From contig JAUSJH010000017.1 of the NCBI GenBank assembly GCA_030647655.1, positions 1-50,706 of the forward strand: a DNA stretch of 50,706 bases, given 5' to 3'. Positions 7,416 through 16,275 of the stretch are shown piece after piece (positions within the stretch are counted from its first letter, which is position 1; every line of letters starts with the position of its first letter). The position numbers and the translations under genes are program-made. The notes under the pieces were generated by a model. That model saw only the letters and a program-made list of their open reading frames with translations. It was not told the origin of the DNA and did no database searches. Source of the stretch: a bacterium. GTDB taxonomy: Bacteria > Patescibacteriota > Minisyncoccia > Phycocordibacterales > UBA2100.

Positions 7416-9701
7416 TTAGATTTGCGCCGTGCCGTTGCGTACCTGTTCGATGAATACTTTCACCTGATCAGCAAGCGAGGGCTCGACGACGACAGCGGCC
7501 TCGAGGGCGGAAATAGCCTTCGCGCGCTCCCCCATTCCGTAGTAGGCGGCGGCGAGCGTGAAGTATCCTTGCACATCTTTGGGTTGTGCCTTCATGTGCG
7601 CCTCCCATATATTCGCGATTTTGTCATACCGTTTGCTTACGAGGTAGGCGGCGGCGATACGCGGATCTGCGGCCTCTCCGGTTGCAATAATGGGCTCCAA
7701 GACCTCATCGGCGCGTTTCAAGTTGCCTGCGTGAATGAGTGCGGAGGCATAGAGGATTCGCGCCTGCACAAAGCCAGGCTCGAGTTCGAGGGCTTCTGCA
7801 TACGTCGCAAGTGCGCCCGCGCTGTCGCCGCGAGACTGCTTGTTGGATGCGATAGAGAAAAGTATGGTCTGCTTCTTCGGTGAAAGCTCACGTGCTCGCT
7901 CGAGCGATTGCGCACCGGCAGAATAATTGCCAAATGACTCATGAACTATCCCCTGAAAGAGCGGAAAGCGCGCGTCCTGCGACGAGTCCTTCTGCATTGC
8001 GTCAAGTTCCGTGATGGCGGCCGTGTAGAAATCCTGCTTCGTTTTTGCGTCGACGCCGGAGATGCTCGCCACCTTGCTTGCTATTTGTGACAATTGTTCA
8101 CGTGCCTCCTGCGTCCCGTAAGTGCCCTTTCCTATGGCGTTTGTGATGTATTCAAGATTCTTCGATAACCCTTCTGGATGCGGAGCAAGCGCCTGAAGGA
8201 GTGTCTTATTTTGGGCAAGCGCCGTTGTGTTCACGAACCACGATAGCACCCACACGAGGAGCGCCGCGACGACCGCGACGAAAGGCGCGCTCGTCTCGGG
8301 AAGCGAGCGGCTCCACAAGAGCGGGGCCTCGCTACTTGTACGCCATGCGATATACGCAAGGACGGACGCAAAAAGAATGTAGCTCGTTATATTGTCGAAG
8401 ACGAAGAAATTGTGGAAGAAATATCCAGCGAGCAATCCGGTAAATAAAGCACGTTCGAAAAGCGAGAACCGCCCCTTCACATTCGGCGCGCTCGCCTCAG
8501 TACTTCCTCGCTCACCGCTCGGTCGCCATAGAGCAAAGAGAGCCGCCGCGAATATCGAAAGGTAACTCAAGAGCCCGAGGAAACCGCCTGCGACGAGCCA
8601 ATCGAAGATGATATTGTGCACGCGATCGAACCACTGCTCCTGCGCGTACATTCTAGGGTCGTAATATTTATCAAAGACGATGGCGTAATTCTCCTGTCCC
8701 CACCCCAAAATCGGTCGCTCCTTCACTCCCTGCCATGCGATAGACCAGTTGATGAAGCGCGCCTTCACGGGATTGTCCGAGGTCGAGATGGTGGCGAGAC
8801 GATTGAGGAATCCTACGCGCTCTACCCACGCGGCATCCCGAACCGCCCAGAAACTTCCCGCAACGACGACTATAAACACCACGTAACCCACAGCGATACG
8901 CCACGCCACTGGCGACGTGCGCGCCACGCCACTGGCTGGGCGCGCGAAGAGCACCAGGAGAAATGCCGAGAGGAGCGTGCCGCCGACAAGACCTATCATC
9001 GTACCGCGCGTTCCCGTGAAAAAAAGCGCAACTACGTCGAGGCCGATGACTAATGCATAGAGAAGTGAGAGCGGCAGACGTTTTCCATGGCCCCGCTCTT
9101 CCCACATTTGCGACCACAGCCATACCGCGATGAATATATGGAAGAGCATGTAGACCGCGAGATAAATAGGATTGCCGAACGTGGCATCGATGCGCGCGGT
9201 GAGCCCCGCGGCACCTCCAGCGCCGAGCGCGGATATGCCGGCGACCTGCAGAAATCCGTAGACTGCAAGACATGCCGACAGCGCGAGCGACGTTTGGAAG
9301 AGCCGCCGCCAGAGTACTTCTGTGGTCATCATGGATGCGGCCACATATAGATAGACAAGGAGGTGCGCGAGCGTCACCCAGCCGTCCATGCGCTCGTAAT
9401 TGCTCCAAAAACTCTTAAAAGGATAGACGCCGAATGCATCCGCCACTCCTATTACGAGCACAAAGAGGGCGAATGCCGCGAATATCCACGAGCGACGCGG
9501 CCTATACTGCGGGTAGAGAAGCGCAAGTGTGAGCCATGCGCCACCGATGATCTCGACGATGATGCGGAAAGCGAAGTTCTTGCCCGTGATGTAGGGAAAG
9601 AAGAGTGACGCGGAAACGATGAATGGGACGAGCGTGAGTGCAAATATGCCGCCGATAATGAGCCATCGCAGAGCTTTTTCGAGTGTCGACATGGTCGCCA
9701 T
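7416..9701 (-). CDS. O-antigen ligase/polymerase-like membrane protein with TPR tail
   Basis: A 761-residue polytopic membrane protein. Roughly residues 1-480 carry a dozen or so hydrophobic segments with the WaaL/Wzy signature region (ILGWGQENYAIVF, then a periplasmic stretch including DRVHNIIFDWLVAGG before the next helices). Residues about 540-761 form TPR-like helical repeats (SPKKQTILFSIASNKQSRGDSAGALATYAEALELEPG and neighbours). Family knowledge: such proteins polymerise or ligate glycan to lipid or protein acceptors outside the cytoplasmic membrane, and TPR tails can bind the acceptor. The gene starts 4 nt after the upstream nucleotidyltransferase-cupin gene ends, so the two form an operon. 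AGAGG about 10 nt before ATG 9701 may serve as Shine-Dalgarno; ATG 9692 is the alternative start. Confidence 0.85.
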   Translation of the reverse strand: MATMSTLEKALRWLIIGGIFALTLVPFIVSASLFFPYITGKNFAFRIIVEIIGGAWLTLALLYPQYRPRRSWIFAAFALFVLVIGVADAFGVYPFKSFWSNYERMDGWVTLAHLLVYLYVAASMMTTEVLWRRLFQTSLALSACLAVYGFLQVAGISALGAGGAAGLTARIDATFGNPIYLAVYMLFHIFIAVWLWSQMWEERGHGKRLPLSLLYALVIGLDVVALFFTGTRGTMIGLVGGTLLSAFLLVLFARPASGVARTSPVAWRIAVGYVVFIVVVAGSFWAVRDAAWVERVGFLNRLATISTSDNPVKARFINWSIAWQGVKERPILGWGQENYAIVFDKYYDPRMYAQEQWFDRVHNIIFDWLVAGGFLGLLSYLSIFAAALFALWRPSGERGSTEASAPNVKGRFSLFERALFTGLLAGYFFHNFFVFDNITSYILFASVLAYIAWRTSSEAPLLWSRSLPETSAPFVAVVAALLVWVLSWFVNTTALAQNKTLLQALAPHPEGLSKNLEYITNAIGKGTYGTQEAREQLSQIASKVASISGVDAKTKQDFYTAAITELDAMQKDSSQDARFPLFQGIVHESFGNYSAGAQSLERARELSPKKQTILFSIASNKQSRGDSAGALATYAEALELEPGFVQARILYASALIHAGNLKRADEVLEPIIATGEAADPRIAAAYLVSKRYDKIANIWEAHMKAQPKDVQGYFTLAAAYYGMGERAKAISALEAAVVVEPSLADQVKVFIEQVRNGTAQI

Positions 9702-9705
9702 TGTA

Positions 9706-10566
9706 TCACCGCCTCTTAGGGGTGGCTATCCGGCCGTGATCATCTTCGAGCCGCACGATGTCGTTCTCGTCGAAGGCTCCGTATGCGACCTCGACCACAA
9801 CGCCGCCTTTCTTGGAGGAAAGACGGTGGACTTGCCCTTTCCCGACACGAAAGACCTCTCCTTTCTTGAGAGCGATAGTGCCTATTTTTCTTCCATCATG
9901 GACGGTCGCTGTGGCATCTCCTTCCACGAGAAGCCACCACTCTTCGCGATGGTGATGGTACTGCAAGCTCAACCGCTTCTTCGGCTTGATATATATCGTC
10001 TTGAGGTTCCACTCTGCCCCTTTATCCCATCCATAATATTCCCCCCACGGACGAAGCGTCTTTGATGCGGGGCGCCGCGCATTACTGATCATCCACGAGG
10101 AAGATTGCACCTTGCCGCCGCGTCCCACGTTGAAAACCATCCTAATGCCGAGCTGTTTGCACAGAGCGACTTCAGGCACGTTTTTCGACACCCGGTCGCC
10201 ACCATTCGCGAAAATCGTAGGACGGACTTTCGCAAGTGTGCGGCAGACACTTTTGTCAGAATCCCCTTTTTTGTGGTCGGTGAAGACAGCTTTGTCGACG
10301 AAAGGCAGGCTGGCGATGATCTCGGCACGTTCTTTCTGCGGCATGAATGTAAACCCTTTTTTCGCGCGAAGCCAGTTATCGTTGTTCACGATAACAACGA
10401 GCTTGTCGCCGAGCTTGCGCGCCTCTTTGAACATACGCACGTGGCCGATATGCAGCGGGTCGAAACCACCGGAAACGGCCACCCATACAGGACTGCGATT
10501 TGTCGCCGCGCTACGCGCGGACAAATCGGGAGCCCATCGTGTATTCTGATGCCTGCCCCTTTTCAT
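9706..10566 (-). CDS. Fusion of cytidylyltransferase-like and ManC-type cupin domains
   Basis: Residues about 27-150 form a nucleotidyltransferase of the TagD/RfaE type: GGFDPLHIGHVRMFKEA has the HIGH motif at 39-42, followed by VIVNNDNW, FMPQKERAEIIASLPFVD and FANGGD. Residues about 165-275 form a cupin like the C-terminal domain of type II mannose-6-phosphate isomerase/ManC: RPWGEYY, KTIYIKPKKRLSLQYHHHREEWWLLVEG, GEVFRVGKGQVHRLSS. Together they suggest activation of a sugar or polyol phosphate plus its isomerisation, but the substrate is unknown. The first 25 residues are poorly conserved in appearance, so a later start is possible. A promoter (TTGCCT, 17 nt, TAGACT) lies just upstream, and the ligase/TPR gene follows in the same operon. 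Confidence 0.82.
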   Translation of the reverse strand: MKRGRHQNTRWAPDLSARSAATNRSPVWVAVSGGFDPLHIGHVRMFKEARKLGDKLVVIVNNDNWLRAKKGFTFMPQKERAEIIASLPFVDKAVFTDHKKGDSDKSVCRTLAKVRPTIFANGGDRVSKNVPEVALCKQLGIRMVFNVGRGGKVQSSSWMISNARRPASKTLRPWGEYYGWDKGAEWNLKTIYIKPKKRLSLQYHHHREEWWLLVEGDATATVHDGRKIGTIALKKGEVFRVGKGQVHRLSSKKGGVVVEVAYGAFDENDIVRLEDDHGRIATPKRR

Positions 10567-10578
10567 ACAATATAGAGC

Positions 10579-10607
10579 AGTCTAGTGTCCTCTGCGGCGA
10601 AAGGCAA
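10579..10607 (-). promoter_or_regulatory. Promoter of the nucleotidyltransferase-cupin operon
   Basis: TTGCCT (10607-10602), a 17-nt spacer and TAGACT (10584-10579), then 12 nt to ATG 10566. The predicted leader is only about 5 nt. Confidence 0.5.
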
Positions 10608-10633
10608 CTATTCGCGTCCTGATGGATATTCGT

Positions 10634-10639
10634 TAGAAT
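10634..10639 (+). promoter_or_regulatory. -10 element of the gene at 10647
   Basis: TAGAAT ends 7 nt before the GTG start at 10647, which places the start of transcription at or next to the start codon. The -35 match (TTCGCG, 17-nt spacing) is weak. It is divergent from the promoter at 10579-10607. Confidence 0.45.
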
Positions 10640-10646
10640 GTAGGGT

Positions 10647-11537
10647 GTGGGAAAAGGTATAGAAGAACTAGGCAATGGAAATAATGCAAAGATAGAAAAG
10701 CTTCGAAAACTCGACGATGTCGTAATTTTCACGACAACCTTGTACAAAGATGACAAACAATCCCCTGTGCGACAGGAGCTTAGTTTGAAGTTTCTTGCGA
10801 ACGCTTCCGCGCTCGGCGTGCGGGTGGTCGTGGTGGATGGCGGCTCAAATGAGGGATTTCTGGAAAAAGCCCGACAGTTCAAGGGTATTACGCTCGTCCC
10901 CGAAACACCGGGCGCAACAATGGGCGCCGGCAGACGACAGGCCCTTGATGAGGCGATGAAATTGCAAAACGCTTCCGTATTCTTTTGGACAGAACCGGAA
11001 AAAAATACGTTGATAAACAAAACTTCTCTGGGGGACATGGTCCAGAAGATAAAGGCTGGAGAGGCCGATATCGTCGTGCCGCGACGAAGTCAAAAGTGCA
11101 TGGACTCGCTCCCCAAATTTCAGAGATGGGAGGAGGAACGTGCCAACAAGAAGATGGTGTCGCTTCTGGAAAAGAAAGATGAGAAGGAAGCCCCAGATAA
11201 GATTGACTTCTGGTTCGGGCCTAAGATGTTTAGCAGAGATATGGCACGATATTTTTCCGAATACAAAGGCAAAGTCGACAAATGGGACGCGGTACTCCGG
11301 CCAGTCATTGATGCTGTGCGGGACGGCAAAAAACTCGCATCAGTCGACGTCGATTACATCTATGACCCGTCCCAGGTTCGCGCGGAGAAAGGCGACAAAG
11401 CCATGAACTTGAAGAGGGCAGAACAGTACTTGCAAATACTTGCCGCAATCGGTGATCCATGGGCGTCGCAGGAGGGAAAAGGCCTCGAGGGTGGAAAACC
11501 AAGAAGCTTAAAATTGAAAAAGAGCCGCGGACTGTGA
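10647..11537 (+). CDS. GT-A-like glycosyltransferase-related protein
   Basis: A 296-residue protein whose first 170 residues follow the alternating strand/helix pattern of a GT-A fold: DDVVIFTTTLYKD, then VRVVVVDGGSNEGFLEKA, ITLVPETPGATMGAGRRQALDEA and FFWTEPEKN. The DGGS and GAGRRQAL elements resemble GT2-like nucleotide-sugar transferases. However, the canonical DxD is replaced by TEPE in the expected place, so metal or donor binding may differ or catalysis may be lost. The tail is Lys-rich (KPRSLKLKKSRGL). It starts with GTG and sits divergently from the nucleotidyltransferase-cupin operon and just upstream of gmd. The fold assignment is inference; the substrate is unknown. Confidence 0.6.
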   Translation: MGKGIEELGNGNNAKIEKLRKLDDVVIFTTTLYKDDKQSPVRQELSLKFLANASALGVRVVVVDGGSNEGFLEKARQFKGITLVPETPGATMGAGRRQALDEAMKLQNASVFFWTEPEKNTLINKTSLGDMVQKIKAGEADIVVPRRSQKCMDSLPKFQRWEEERANKKMVSLLEKKDEKEAPDKIDFWFGPKMFSRDMARYFSEYKGKVDKWDAVLRPVIDAVRDGKKLASVDVDYIYDPSQVRAEKGDKAMNLKRAEQYLQILAAIGDPWASQEGKGLEGGKPRSLKLKKSRGL

Positions 11538-11592
11538 ATAGTGGATGCAAACTTCTCTGTACGAACGAGGCCAATGACGCGAGAGCTTTTTA

Positions 11593-11622
11593 TTGACCCG
11601 CTTCCTGTTTGAGGCATATAAT
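11593..11622 (+). promoter_or_regulatory. gmd promoter, leaderless type
   Basis: TTGACC (11593-11598), an 18-nt spacer and a consensus TATAAT (11617-11622), then 7 nt to ATG 11630. An in-frame ATG at 11621 overlaps the -10 box and cannot be on the transcript, so 11630 is the start. Confidence 0.75.
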
Positions 11623-11629
11623 GCGCCGA

Positions 11630-12691
11630 ATGGCAAAACCGATAAAACGCAGGAAAGCCCTCATCACGGGCATCACCGGACAGGACGGCTCGTACCTCGC
11701 GGAACTCCTCCTTGCAAAGGGATACGAAGTGCACGGCATCATACGCCGCTCGAGTAGCTTCAATACGGGGCGCATCGACCATATTCGTCAGGACCCTCAC
11801 GAGCGGGGCGCCCGTCTTTTTGGACACTTTGGCGACCTGGCGGACGGCAGTAGCCTCAACCGCATTTTGGAGAAAGTAAAGCCGAATGAGATTTACCACC
11901 TCGGCGCACAGAGCCACGTACGCGTGAGCTTTGATATTCCGGAATACACCGCCGATGTTGACGCACTCGGCACCTTGCGCATACTTGATGCGATCCGCGA
12001 GACCGGTATCAAGACCAAATTTTATCAAGCTTCATCGTCGGAAATGTTCGGGAAAGCGGCAGAGACTCCGCAAAAGGAGACGACACCGTTCCACCCGCGC
12101 TCACCGTACGGATGCGCAAAAGTATTTGGCTACTGGATCGCGAGAAATTACCGCGAGAGCTACGGACTCTTCGTCGCGAACGGCATTCTATTCAATCATG
12201 AATCTCCGCGCCGTGGCGAGACCTTCGTGACGCGCAAGGTGACCGCGGGCCTCTCGCGCATACAGCGCGGATTGCAAGACAAGATCTATCTCGGCAACTT
12301 GGACGCCAAACGCGACTGGGGCTACGCGAAGGATTTCGTGGAGGGCATGTGGCTCATGTTGCAAGAAGACAAGCCTGACGACTATGTACTCGCGACTGGC
12401 GAGACCCATTCCGTGCGTGAGCTCGTGGAGGAAGCGGGCAAACTTCTCGGCTTTAACGTTGTCTGGCGTGGGAAAGGCCGGCAGGAAAAAGGAGTCGATA
12501 AGAACACAGGCAAGGTGCTTATAGAAATAGATCCACACTACTATCGACCGGCAGAAGTGGACGTGCTCTTGGGCGACGCATCCAAGGCTAAGCGCAAACT
12601 CGGCTGGAAACCGAAAGTCAAATTCAAGGAACTCATTCGCATCATGGTGGAGGCCGACCTCGCGGCGCTCGACAAAAAAACGCATGATTAA
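11630..12691 (+). CDS. gmd: GDP-mannose 4,6-dehydratase
   Basis: Converts GDP-D-mannose to GDP-4-keto-6-deoxy-D-mannose, the first step to GDP-fucose, GDP-colitose, GDP-perosamine and others. Seen: Rossmann [39 protein letters not shown] near the N-terminus, [28 protein letters not shown] (catalytic Thr/Ser region) and the YGCAK motif of extended SDRs, then [15 protein letters not shown], which is typical of Gmd. At 353 residues it has the usual length. The start ATG 11630 is fixed by the promoter. Its last 8 bp overlap the following Nudix gene, so the two are co-translated. The partner GDP-fucose synthase gene lies 10 kb downstream (22278), and a ColD-like gene lies at 39520. Confidence 0.95.
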   Translation: MAKPIKRRKALITGITGQDGSYLAELLLAKGYEVHGIIRRSSSFNTGRIDHIRQDPHERGARLFGHFGDLADGSSLNRILEKVKPNEIYHLGAQSHVRVSFDIPEYTADVDALGTLRILDAIRETGIKTKFYQASSSEMFGKAAETPQKETTPFHPRSPYGCAKVFGYWIARNYRESYGLFVANGILFNHESPRRGETFVTRKVTAGLSRIQRGLQDKIYLGNLDAKRDWGYAKDFVEGMWLMLQEDKPDDYVLATGETHSVRELVEEAGKLLGFNVVWRGKGRQEKGVDKNTGKVLIEIDPHYYRPAEVDVLLGDASKAKRKLGWKPKVKFKELIRIMVEADLAALDKKTHD

Positions 12692-13157
12692 AAAAGTCAG
12701 GGAGGAGGAACTCTCGTTCGACGATTACCGCTTTGCGATGGAGAAACTCCCGCTCGCAACCGTTGATATCCTCTTTTTCAACTCTGAAAAAACAAAAACT
12801 CTCCTTGGAAGACGCGAGAACGAACCGTATGCCGGCACGTTTTACAGCTTCGGAGGACGTCTCCTCAAGAACGAGGAACTTGCCGATGCGGCGTGCCGCA
12901 TCGCCAAAAAAGAAACAGGGGTATCGCTCTCCCCATCAAAGCTCACGTTCGTCGGCATTCTCAACGAGATCAGTGATAATTCCCGATTTGACGGGATAAA
13001 TTACCATGCCGTCGACATATATTTCGGATGTGTTATCGAGAAGCAGGCGATTACTCTCGACGAGCAGCACAGCGAGGCGAAGTGGTTCGATGTGAACGAT
13101 CCCACGCTCCATCCAAATGTCCGCGCACGGATAGACGGCGCGCTCCGTGCTTTGTAG
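12684..13157 (+). CDS. Nudix hydrolase, GDP-mannose mannosyl hydrolase-like
   Basis: A 157-residue Nudix-fold protein. The Nudix box region [24 protein letters not shown] departs from the canonical REUXEE (RIAKKE here), as does the GDP-mannose mannosyl hydrolase family (RLTxAE). The N-terminal half ([32 protein letters not shown]) also resembles that family. Likely reaction: GDP-mannose or GDP-6-deoxyhexose to GDP plus sugar, tuning the GDP-sugar pool made by the adjacent gmd. It overlaps gmd by 8 bp, so translational coupling is likely. The family call is moderate; another NDP-sugar hydrolase remains possible. Confidence 0.75.
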   Translation: MIKKVREEELSFDDYRFAMEKLPLATVDILFFNSEKTKTLLGRRENEPYAGTFYSFGGRLLKNEELADAACRIAKKETGVSLSPSKLTFVGILNEISDNSRFDGINYHAVDIYFGCVIEKQAITLDEQHSEAKWFDVNDPTLHPNVRARIDGALRAL

Positions 13158-13169
13158 TACTATTGTTGT

Positions 13170-13727
13170 ATGACACTTGATGAATCAGCGGCAAATCTCG
13201 CTCGTGTCGCAAAAGAATGCGCCGACGACGTTGCGAAAGCAACAGATGCGCTTGCAACGAGTTTGAAAGCCGGAGGAACAGCTTTTTTTTGCGGCAACGG
13301 CGGGAGCGCGGCCGACGCACAGCACCTTGCCGCCGAGCTCGCTGGCCGCTTTAATATCGAACGTCCGGCCATGGCGGCTATTGCCCTTACGACTAATACA
13401 TCGTCTATCACAGCCATTGGCAATGACTATGGATACGAATTCGTATTCTCCCGCCAGCTCGAAGGATTGGGAAAGAAAGGCGACGTCTTGGTCGCGATAA
13501 CCACAAGCGGCAGCTCAAAAAATATTCTGGAAGCAGTCAAGGCGGCGCGAAAGCTAGGCATGCTTGTCATCGGCATGACCGGAGAAAAAGGGACAGACTT
13601 TGCAAAGCTGTGTGATATCGCACTTATCACACCGAGCGACAAAACCCCCCGCATACAGGAAGGCCACATCGCGATGGGGCATGCTTTCTGCGAAGAGGTT
13701 GAGCGCGCGCTCTACGGGACATCATGA
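13170..13727 (+). CDS. gmhA: Phosphoheptose isomerase-like SIS protein
   Basis: A 185-residue single-SIS-domain protein with the GmhA pattern: FFCGNGGSAADAQHLAAELAGRF (about residues 40-62), TNTSSITAIGNDYGYEFVFSRQLEGLG, ITTSGSSKNILEAVKAARKLGM and the C-terminal IQEGHIAMGHAFCEEVE, with the Glu/His expected for the active site. GmhA converts sedoheptulose-7-phosphate to D-glycero-manno-heptose-7-phosphate. Other heptose genes (gmhB, hldE-type kinase) are not in the window, although the RfaE-like nucleotidyltransferase domain at 9706 is close. TACTAT ends 6 nt before the ATG. It overlaps the next gene by 4 bp. Confidence 0.88.
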   Translation: MTLDESAANLARVAKECADDVAKATDALATSLKAGGTAFFCGNGGSAADAQHLAAELAGRFNIERPAMAAIALTTNTSSITAIGNDYGYEFVFSRQLEGLGKKGDVLVAITTSGSSKNILEAVKAARKLGMLVIGMTGEKGTDFAKLCDIALITPSDKTPRIQEGHIAMGHAFCEEVERALYGTS

Positions 13728-14374
13728 ATCTCCTTGAAGCTGCGAAAAATCGTAAGAGCGGCACGCTTTCAAAGTGGGAGAATTATTTCCGCGAATACGA
13801 TACGTACTTTGCAGAATATCGGGAACGTCCGATACGCCTCATGGAAATCGGCGTGCAGGGTGGCGGCTCGCTTTCGATGTGGAAGGAATATTTCCCGAAA
13901 GCAAAAATCGTCGGCGTGGATATCGACGACTGCTCGCGCTTTGCGACGGACGACATCGAAATATTCACGGGTGACCAGGCAAATCCCGCCTTTCTTGGTT
14001 CTATTCCCGGCACATTCGACATCATTATTGATGACGGCGGCCACACGATGAAGCAGCAGCAAATCTCATTCAAGTGTCTTTTTCCGCGGCTCAACGAAGG
14101 CGGCATGTATGTGATAGAGGATTTGCACACCTCATATTGGCCCGAATTCGGCGGAGGATACACGACGATGTCGTTCCTCAAGGACCTCATAGACGACATA
14201 CATGATTGGGCGCGAAAGAGCCACCGCGCTTCTTTTTTCCGCGGCCGCCTGCGCCACTTTCATCAGGCAAAAACTCCCGTGGACAACGGTATTCGTAGCA
14301 TTACCTTCGCCGATAGCATGTGCTTCATCAAAAAAGAGCACGTGGAGAAAGGAAAGCAGATTAAACTCTCGTAG
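13724..14374 (+). CDS. SAM-dependent methyltransferase, sugar O-methyltransferase type
   Basis: A 216-residue class I methyltransferase. Motif I is LMEIGVQGGGSLSMWKEYFP, an acidic ribose-binding loop VGVDIDDC follows, then the metal-binding-like FDIIIDDGGHTMKQQQ and GMYVIEDLHTSYW. The IDDGGH and EDLHT motifs are typical of Mg-dependent sugar O-methyltransferases of the MycE/MycF/TylF kind (family knowledge). It overlaps gmhA by 4 bp, so it belongs to the GDP/heptose operon starting at gmd. It converges on the other methyltransferase at 14378 with a 3-nt gap. Likely role: O-methylation of a sugar in the surface glycan. Confidence 0.8.
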   Translation: MNLLEAAKNRKSGTLSKWENYFREYDTYFAEYRERPIRLMEIGVQGGGSLSMWKEYFPKAKIVGVDIDDCSRFATDDIEIFTGDQANPAFLGSIPGTFDIIIDDGGHTMKQQQISFKCLFPRLNEGGMYVIEDLHTSYWPEFGGGYTTMSFLKDLIDDIHDWARKSHRASFFRGRLRHFHQAKTPVDNGIRSITFADSMCFIKKEHVEKGKQIKLS

Positions 14375-14377
14375 CGC

Positions 14378-14980
14378 TCACTTGACCGCGAGCATATAGT
14401 AGCCTGCGGTTGTGTTTCTTTTGTGCGTGGCGAAAAGCGCATCGAGCGCTTGCGCGAGTGGATTCAGAAGCCAGCGGAGCTTGTGCTGGAGCGGCACGAA
14501 GAAAGAAAGCGCGAGGAAGTATCCGCCGCGTTTGTGTACCGTGACTTCCGAAAATCCCGCAAAGAGGATCTCCCGCATCGTATCGTCGAAAAATCTCCAG
14601 TAATCCGGATAGTGGCCTTTGCGCGCGTGGTATGGATAGATCGATGGAACGTACAAGAAGATGAGCCCTCCTTTCTTGAGAATGCGCCGCAATTCCGACA
14701 TCGCGGTCAGCGGGTCGCGCACGTGCTCCAAGACGGACGAGCAGATAATGGCATCACAGTATCCATCCGCAATGGGCATCTTATGGATGTCTCCGACAAT
14801 GTCCGCGCCAGTTGAAGCGTCATAGTCAAACGTCTTGTAGTCGCAGTGCTCCAACTCTCTCTTGTACCGCGCGAGCCATTTGGTGAATCGCTCTCCCCCG
14901 CCGACATCGAGAACGATGCCTCCGCCCGCGCCAATTTTTGTCATCGCGTTGTCGATAAAAGATTGGCTCTTTTCGCTCAT
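14378..14980 (-). CDS. SAM-dependent methyltransferase, Methyltransf_11 type
   Basis: A 200-residue class I methyltransferase: motif I IVLDVGGGERFTKWLARY, KTFDYDASTGADIVGDIHKMPIADGYCDAIICSSVLEHVRDP, then ELRRILKKGGLIFLYVPSIYPYHARKGHYPDYWRFF. The LEHVRDP and LKKGGLI motifs are those of the UbiE/BioC-like fold. The HxxxGHYPDYWRFF stretch is common in methyltransferases of glycan clusters. The C-terminal part is hydrophobic and may be membrane-associated. It has its own promoter, divergent from that of the C-methyltransferase at 15040. The substrate is unknown. Confidence 0.8.
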   Translation of the reverse strand: MSEKSQSFIDNAMTKIGAGGGIVLDVGGGERFTKWLARYKRELEHCDYKTFDYDASTGADIVGDIHKMPIADGYCDAIICSSVLEHVRDPLTAMSELRRILKKGGLIFLYVPSIYPYHARKGHYPDYWRFFDDTMREILFAGFSEVTVHKRGGYFLALSFFVPLQHKLRWLLNPLAQALDALFATHKRNTTAGYYMLAVK

Positions 14981-14986
14981 CGCGAC

Positions 14987-14992
14987 ATCCTA
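14987..14992 (-). promoter_or_regulatory. -10 element of the methyltransferase ending at 14378
   Basis: TAGGAT ends 6 nt before ATG 14980 on the minus strand. The -35 match is poor. It shares a 59-bp divergent region with the next promoter. Confidence 0.45.
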
Positions 14993-15004
14993 CCATTTTT
15001 GTCG

Positions 15005-15033
15005 TTTACAACCATGCTTCACTCCCGTATATT
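15005..15033 (+). promoter_or_regulatory. Promoter of the C-methyltransferase gene, leaderless type
   Basis: TTTACA (15005-15010), exactly 17 nt, TATATT (15028-15033), then 6 nt to ATG 15040. The transcript should begin at the A of the start codon. Confidence 0.7.
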
Positions 15034-15039
15034 TCCTCC

Positions 15040-16275
15040 ATGAGTGCCCCCTTTCTGCGACGCCATGATTGCCGCCTGTGCGGAAGCACCGACCTCAAAG
15101 AAATTCTTTCATTCGGTGAGACGCCGCTTGCCAACGCCTACCGCTCGCCCGATGACACGAGCCCCGAAGTTTTCGCGCCGCTCGTTGTCAATTTCTGCAA
15201 TTCTTGCAAGCTCGTACAGCTACGCGATGTCGTGGACCCCGAGGTACTTTTCAAGAACTATCTGTATGTATCTGGTACATCGCCCTCGTTCGTGGCGCAT
15301 TTTAGAGATTACGCAAAGACCGTCGCCGAGCGTTTTGCGCTCGGTAAAGATTCGCTCGTTGTCGACGTGGGGAGCAATGACGGCGTACTCCTCTCGCATT
15401 TCAAAGAGTTGGGGATGCGTATCCTCGGCATTGACCCTGCGGAGAATATTGCGGAGGAGGCAACAAAACAAGGAATCCCGACCATTGCGAAATTCTTTAC
15501 CCCACAAACCGCCGGTGAAATCGCGACGGAGCACGGAAAAGCGCACATCATAACGGCCAACAATGTCTTCGCGCACACCGACGACGTCGCAGGATTCGTC
15601 GAGGCGGTAAAAGTGCTTTTGCGCAACGATGGCGTCTTTATCTTCGAAGTGCAATACCTAAAAGATCTCGTTGAGAAGAATCTTTTCGACATCGTCTACC
15701 ACGAACACCTCTGCTACTACCACATCACCCCGCTCGTTCCCCTCTTTGAGCGCCTCGGCCTTCGCATCTTCGACGTCGAGCGTGTTCCTACTCATGGCGG
15801 TTCTATCCGCGTTTTTGTCGGATGGGCTAAGGGGCCACACGCTATTGTTCCGCGCCTCGGCGAATTGCTTTCTCAAGAAACAGCGCTCAACGACTCTGCC
15901 CCCTATGAGGCATTTGCAAAACGTGTAGCGGAAAATCGTACGAAACTACTCGCTATGCTCACAAATATAAAAAAGGAAGGTAGGCGCATCGTCGGATACG
16001 GCGCCCCCGCAAAAGCAACGACTTTCTGCTACGCACTCGGGATAGATGCTTCGACGCTTGATTATATCGTCGACGATGCGCCGATGAAACAAGGCCTCCT
16101 CATGCCGGGAACACATATTCCTATCAAGGCACCGTCAGTGTTGTATGAGGACAAGCCCGACTATTGCCTTATCCTAGCGTGGAATTTCGCAGAACCAATA
16201 ATGAAAAACCATGTGCGATTCATCGATGGTGGTGGAAAATTCATCACTCCCATGCCAGAGCCGCGGATTGTGTAA
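15040..16275 (+). CDS. NDP-sugar C-methyltransferase, TylC3/NovU type
   Basis: A 411-residue three-domain protein. The N-terminal zinc-binding part has CxxC pairs (CRLCGS at 11-14 and CNSC near 53-56). The central class I methyltransferase has VVDVGSNDGVLLSHFKELGMRILGIDPAENIAEEA and IITANNVFAHTDDVAGFVEAVKVLLRNDGVFIFEVQYLKDL, followed by FDIVYHEHLCYYH. The C-terminal Methyltransf_14-like domain has RIVGYGAPAKATTFCYALGI and YIVDDAPMKQGLLMPG. This layout matches enzymes that C-methylate NDP-4-keto-sugars at C3 or C5 (TylC3, NovU; family knowledge), where the His pair of HEHLCYYH assists deprotonation. It yields a branched deoxysugar. The downstream ArnA-like gene has its own promoter overlapping this gene's stop. 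Confidence 0.9.
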   Translation: MSAPFLRRHDCRLCGSTDLKEILSFGETPLANAYRSPDDTSPEVFAPLVVNFCNSCKLVQLRDVVDPEVLFKNYLYVSGTSPSFVAHFRDYAKTVAERFALGKDSLVVDVGSNDGVLLSHFKELGMRILGIDPAENIAEEATKQGIPTIAKFFTPQTAGEIATEHGKAHIITANNVFAHTDDVAGFVEAVKVLLRNDGVFIFEVQYLKDLVEKNLFDIVYHEHLCYYHITPLVPLFERLGLRIFDVERVPTHGGSIRVFVGWAKGPHAIVPRLGELLSQETALNDSAPYEAFAKRVAENRTKLLAMLTNIKKEGRRIVGYGAPAKATTFCYALGIDASTLDYIVDDAPMKQGLLMPGTHIPIKAPSVLYEDKPDYCLILAWNFAEPIMKNHVRFIDGGGKFITPMPEPRIV

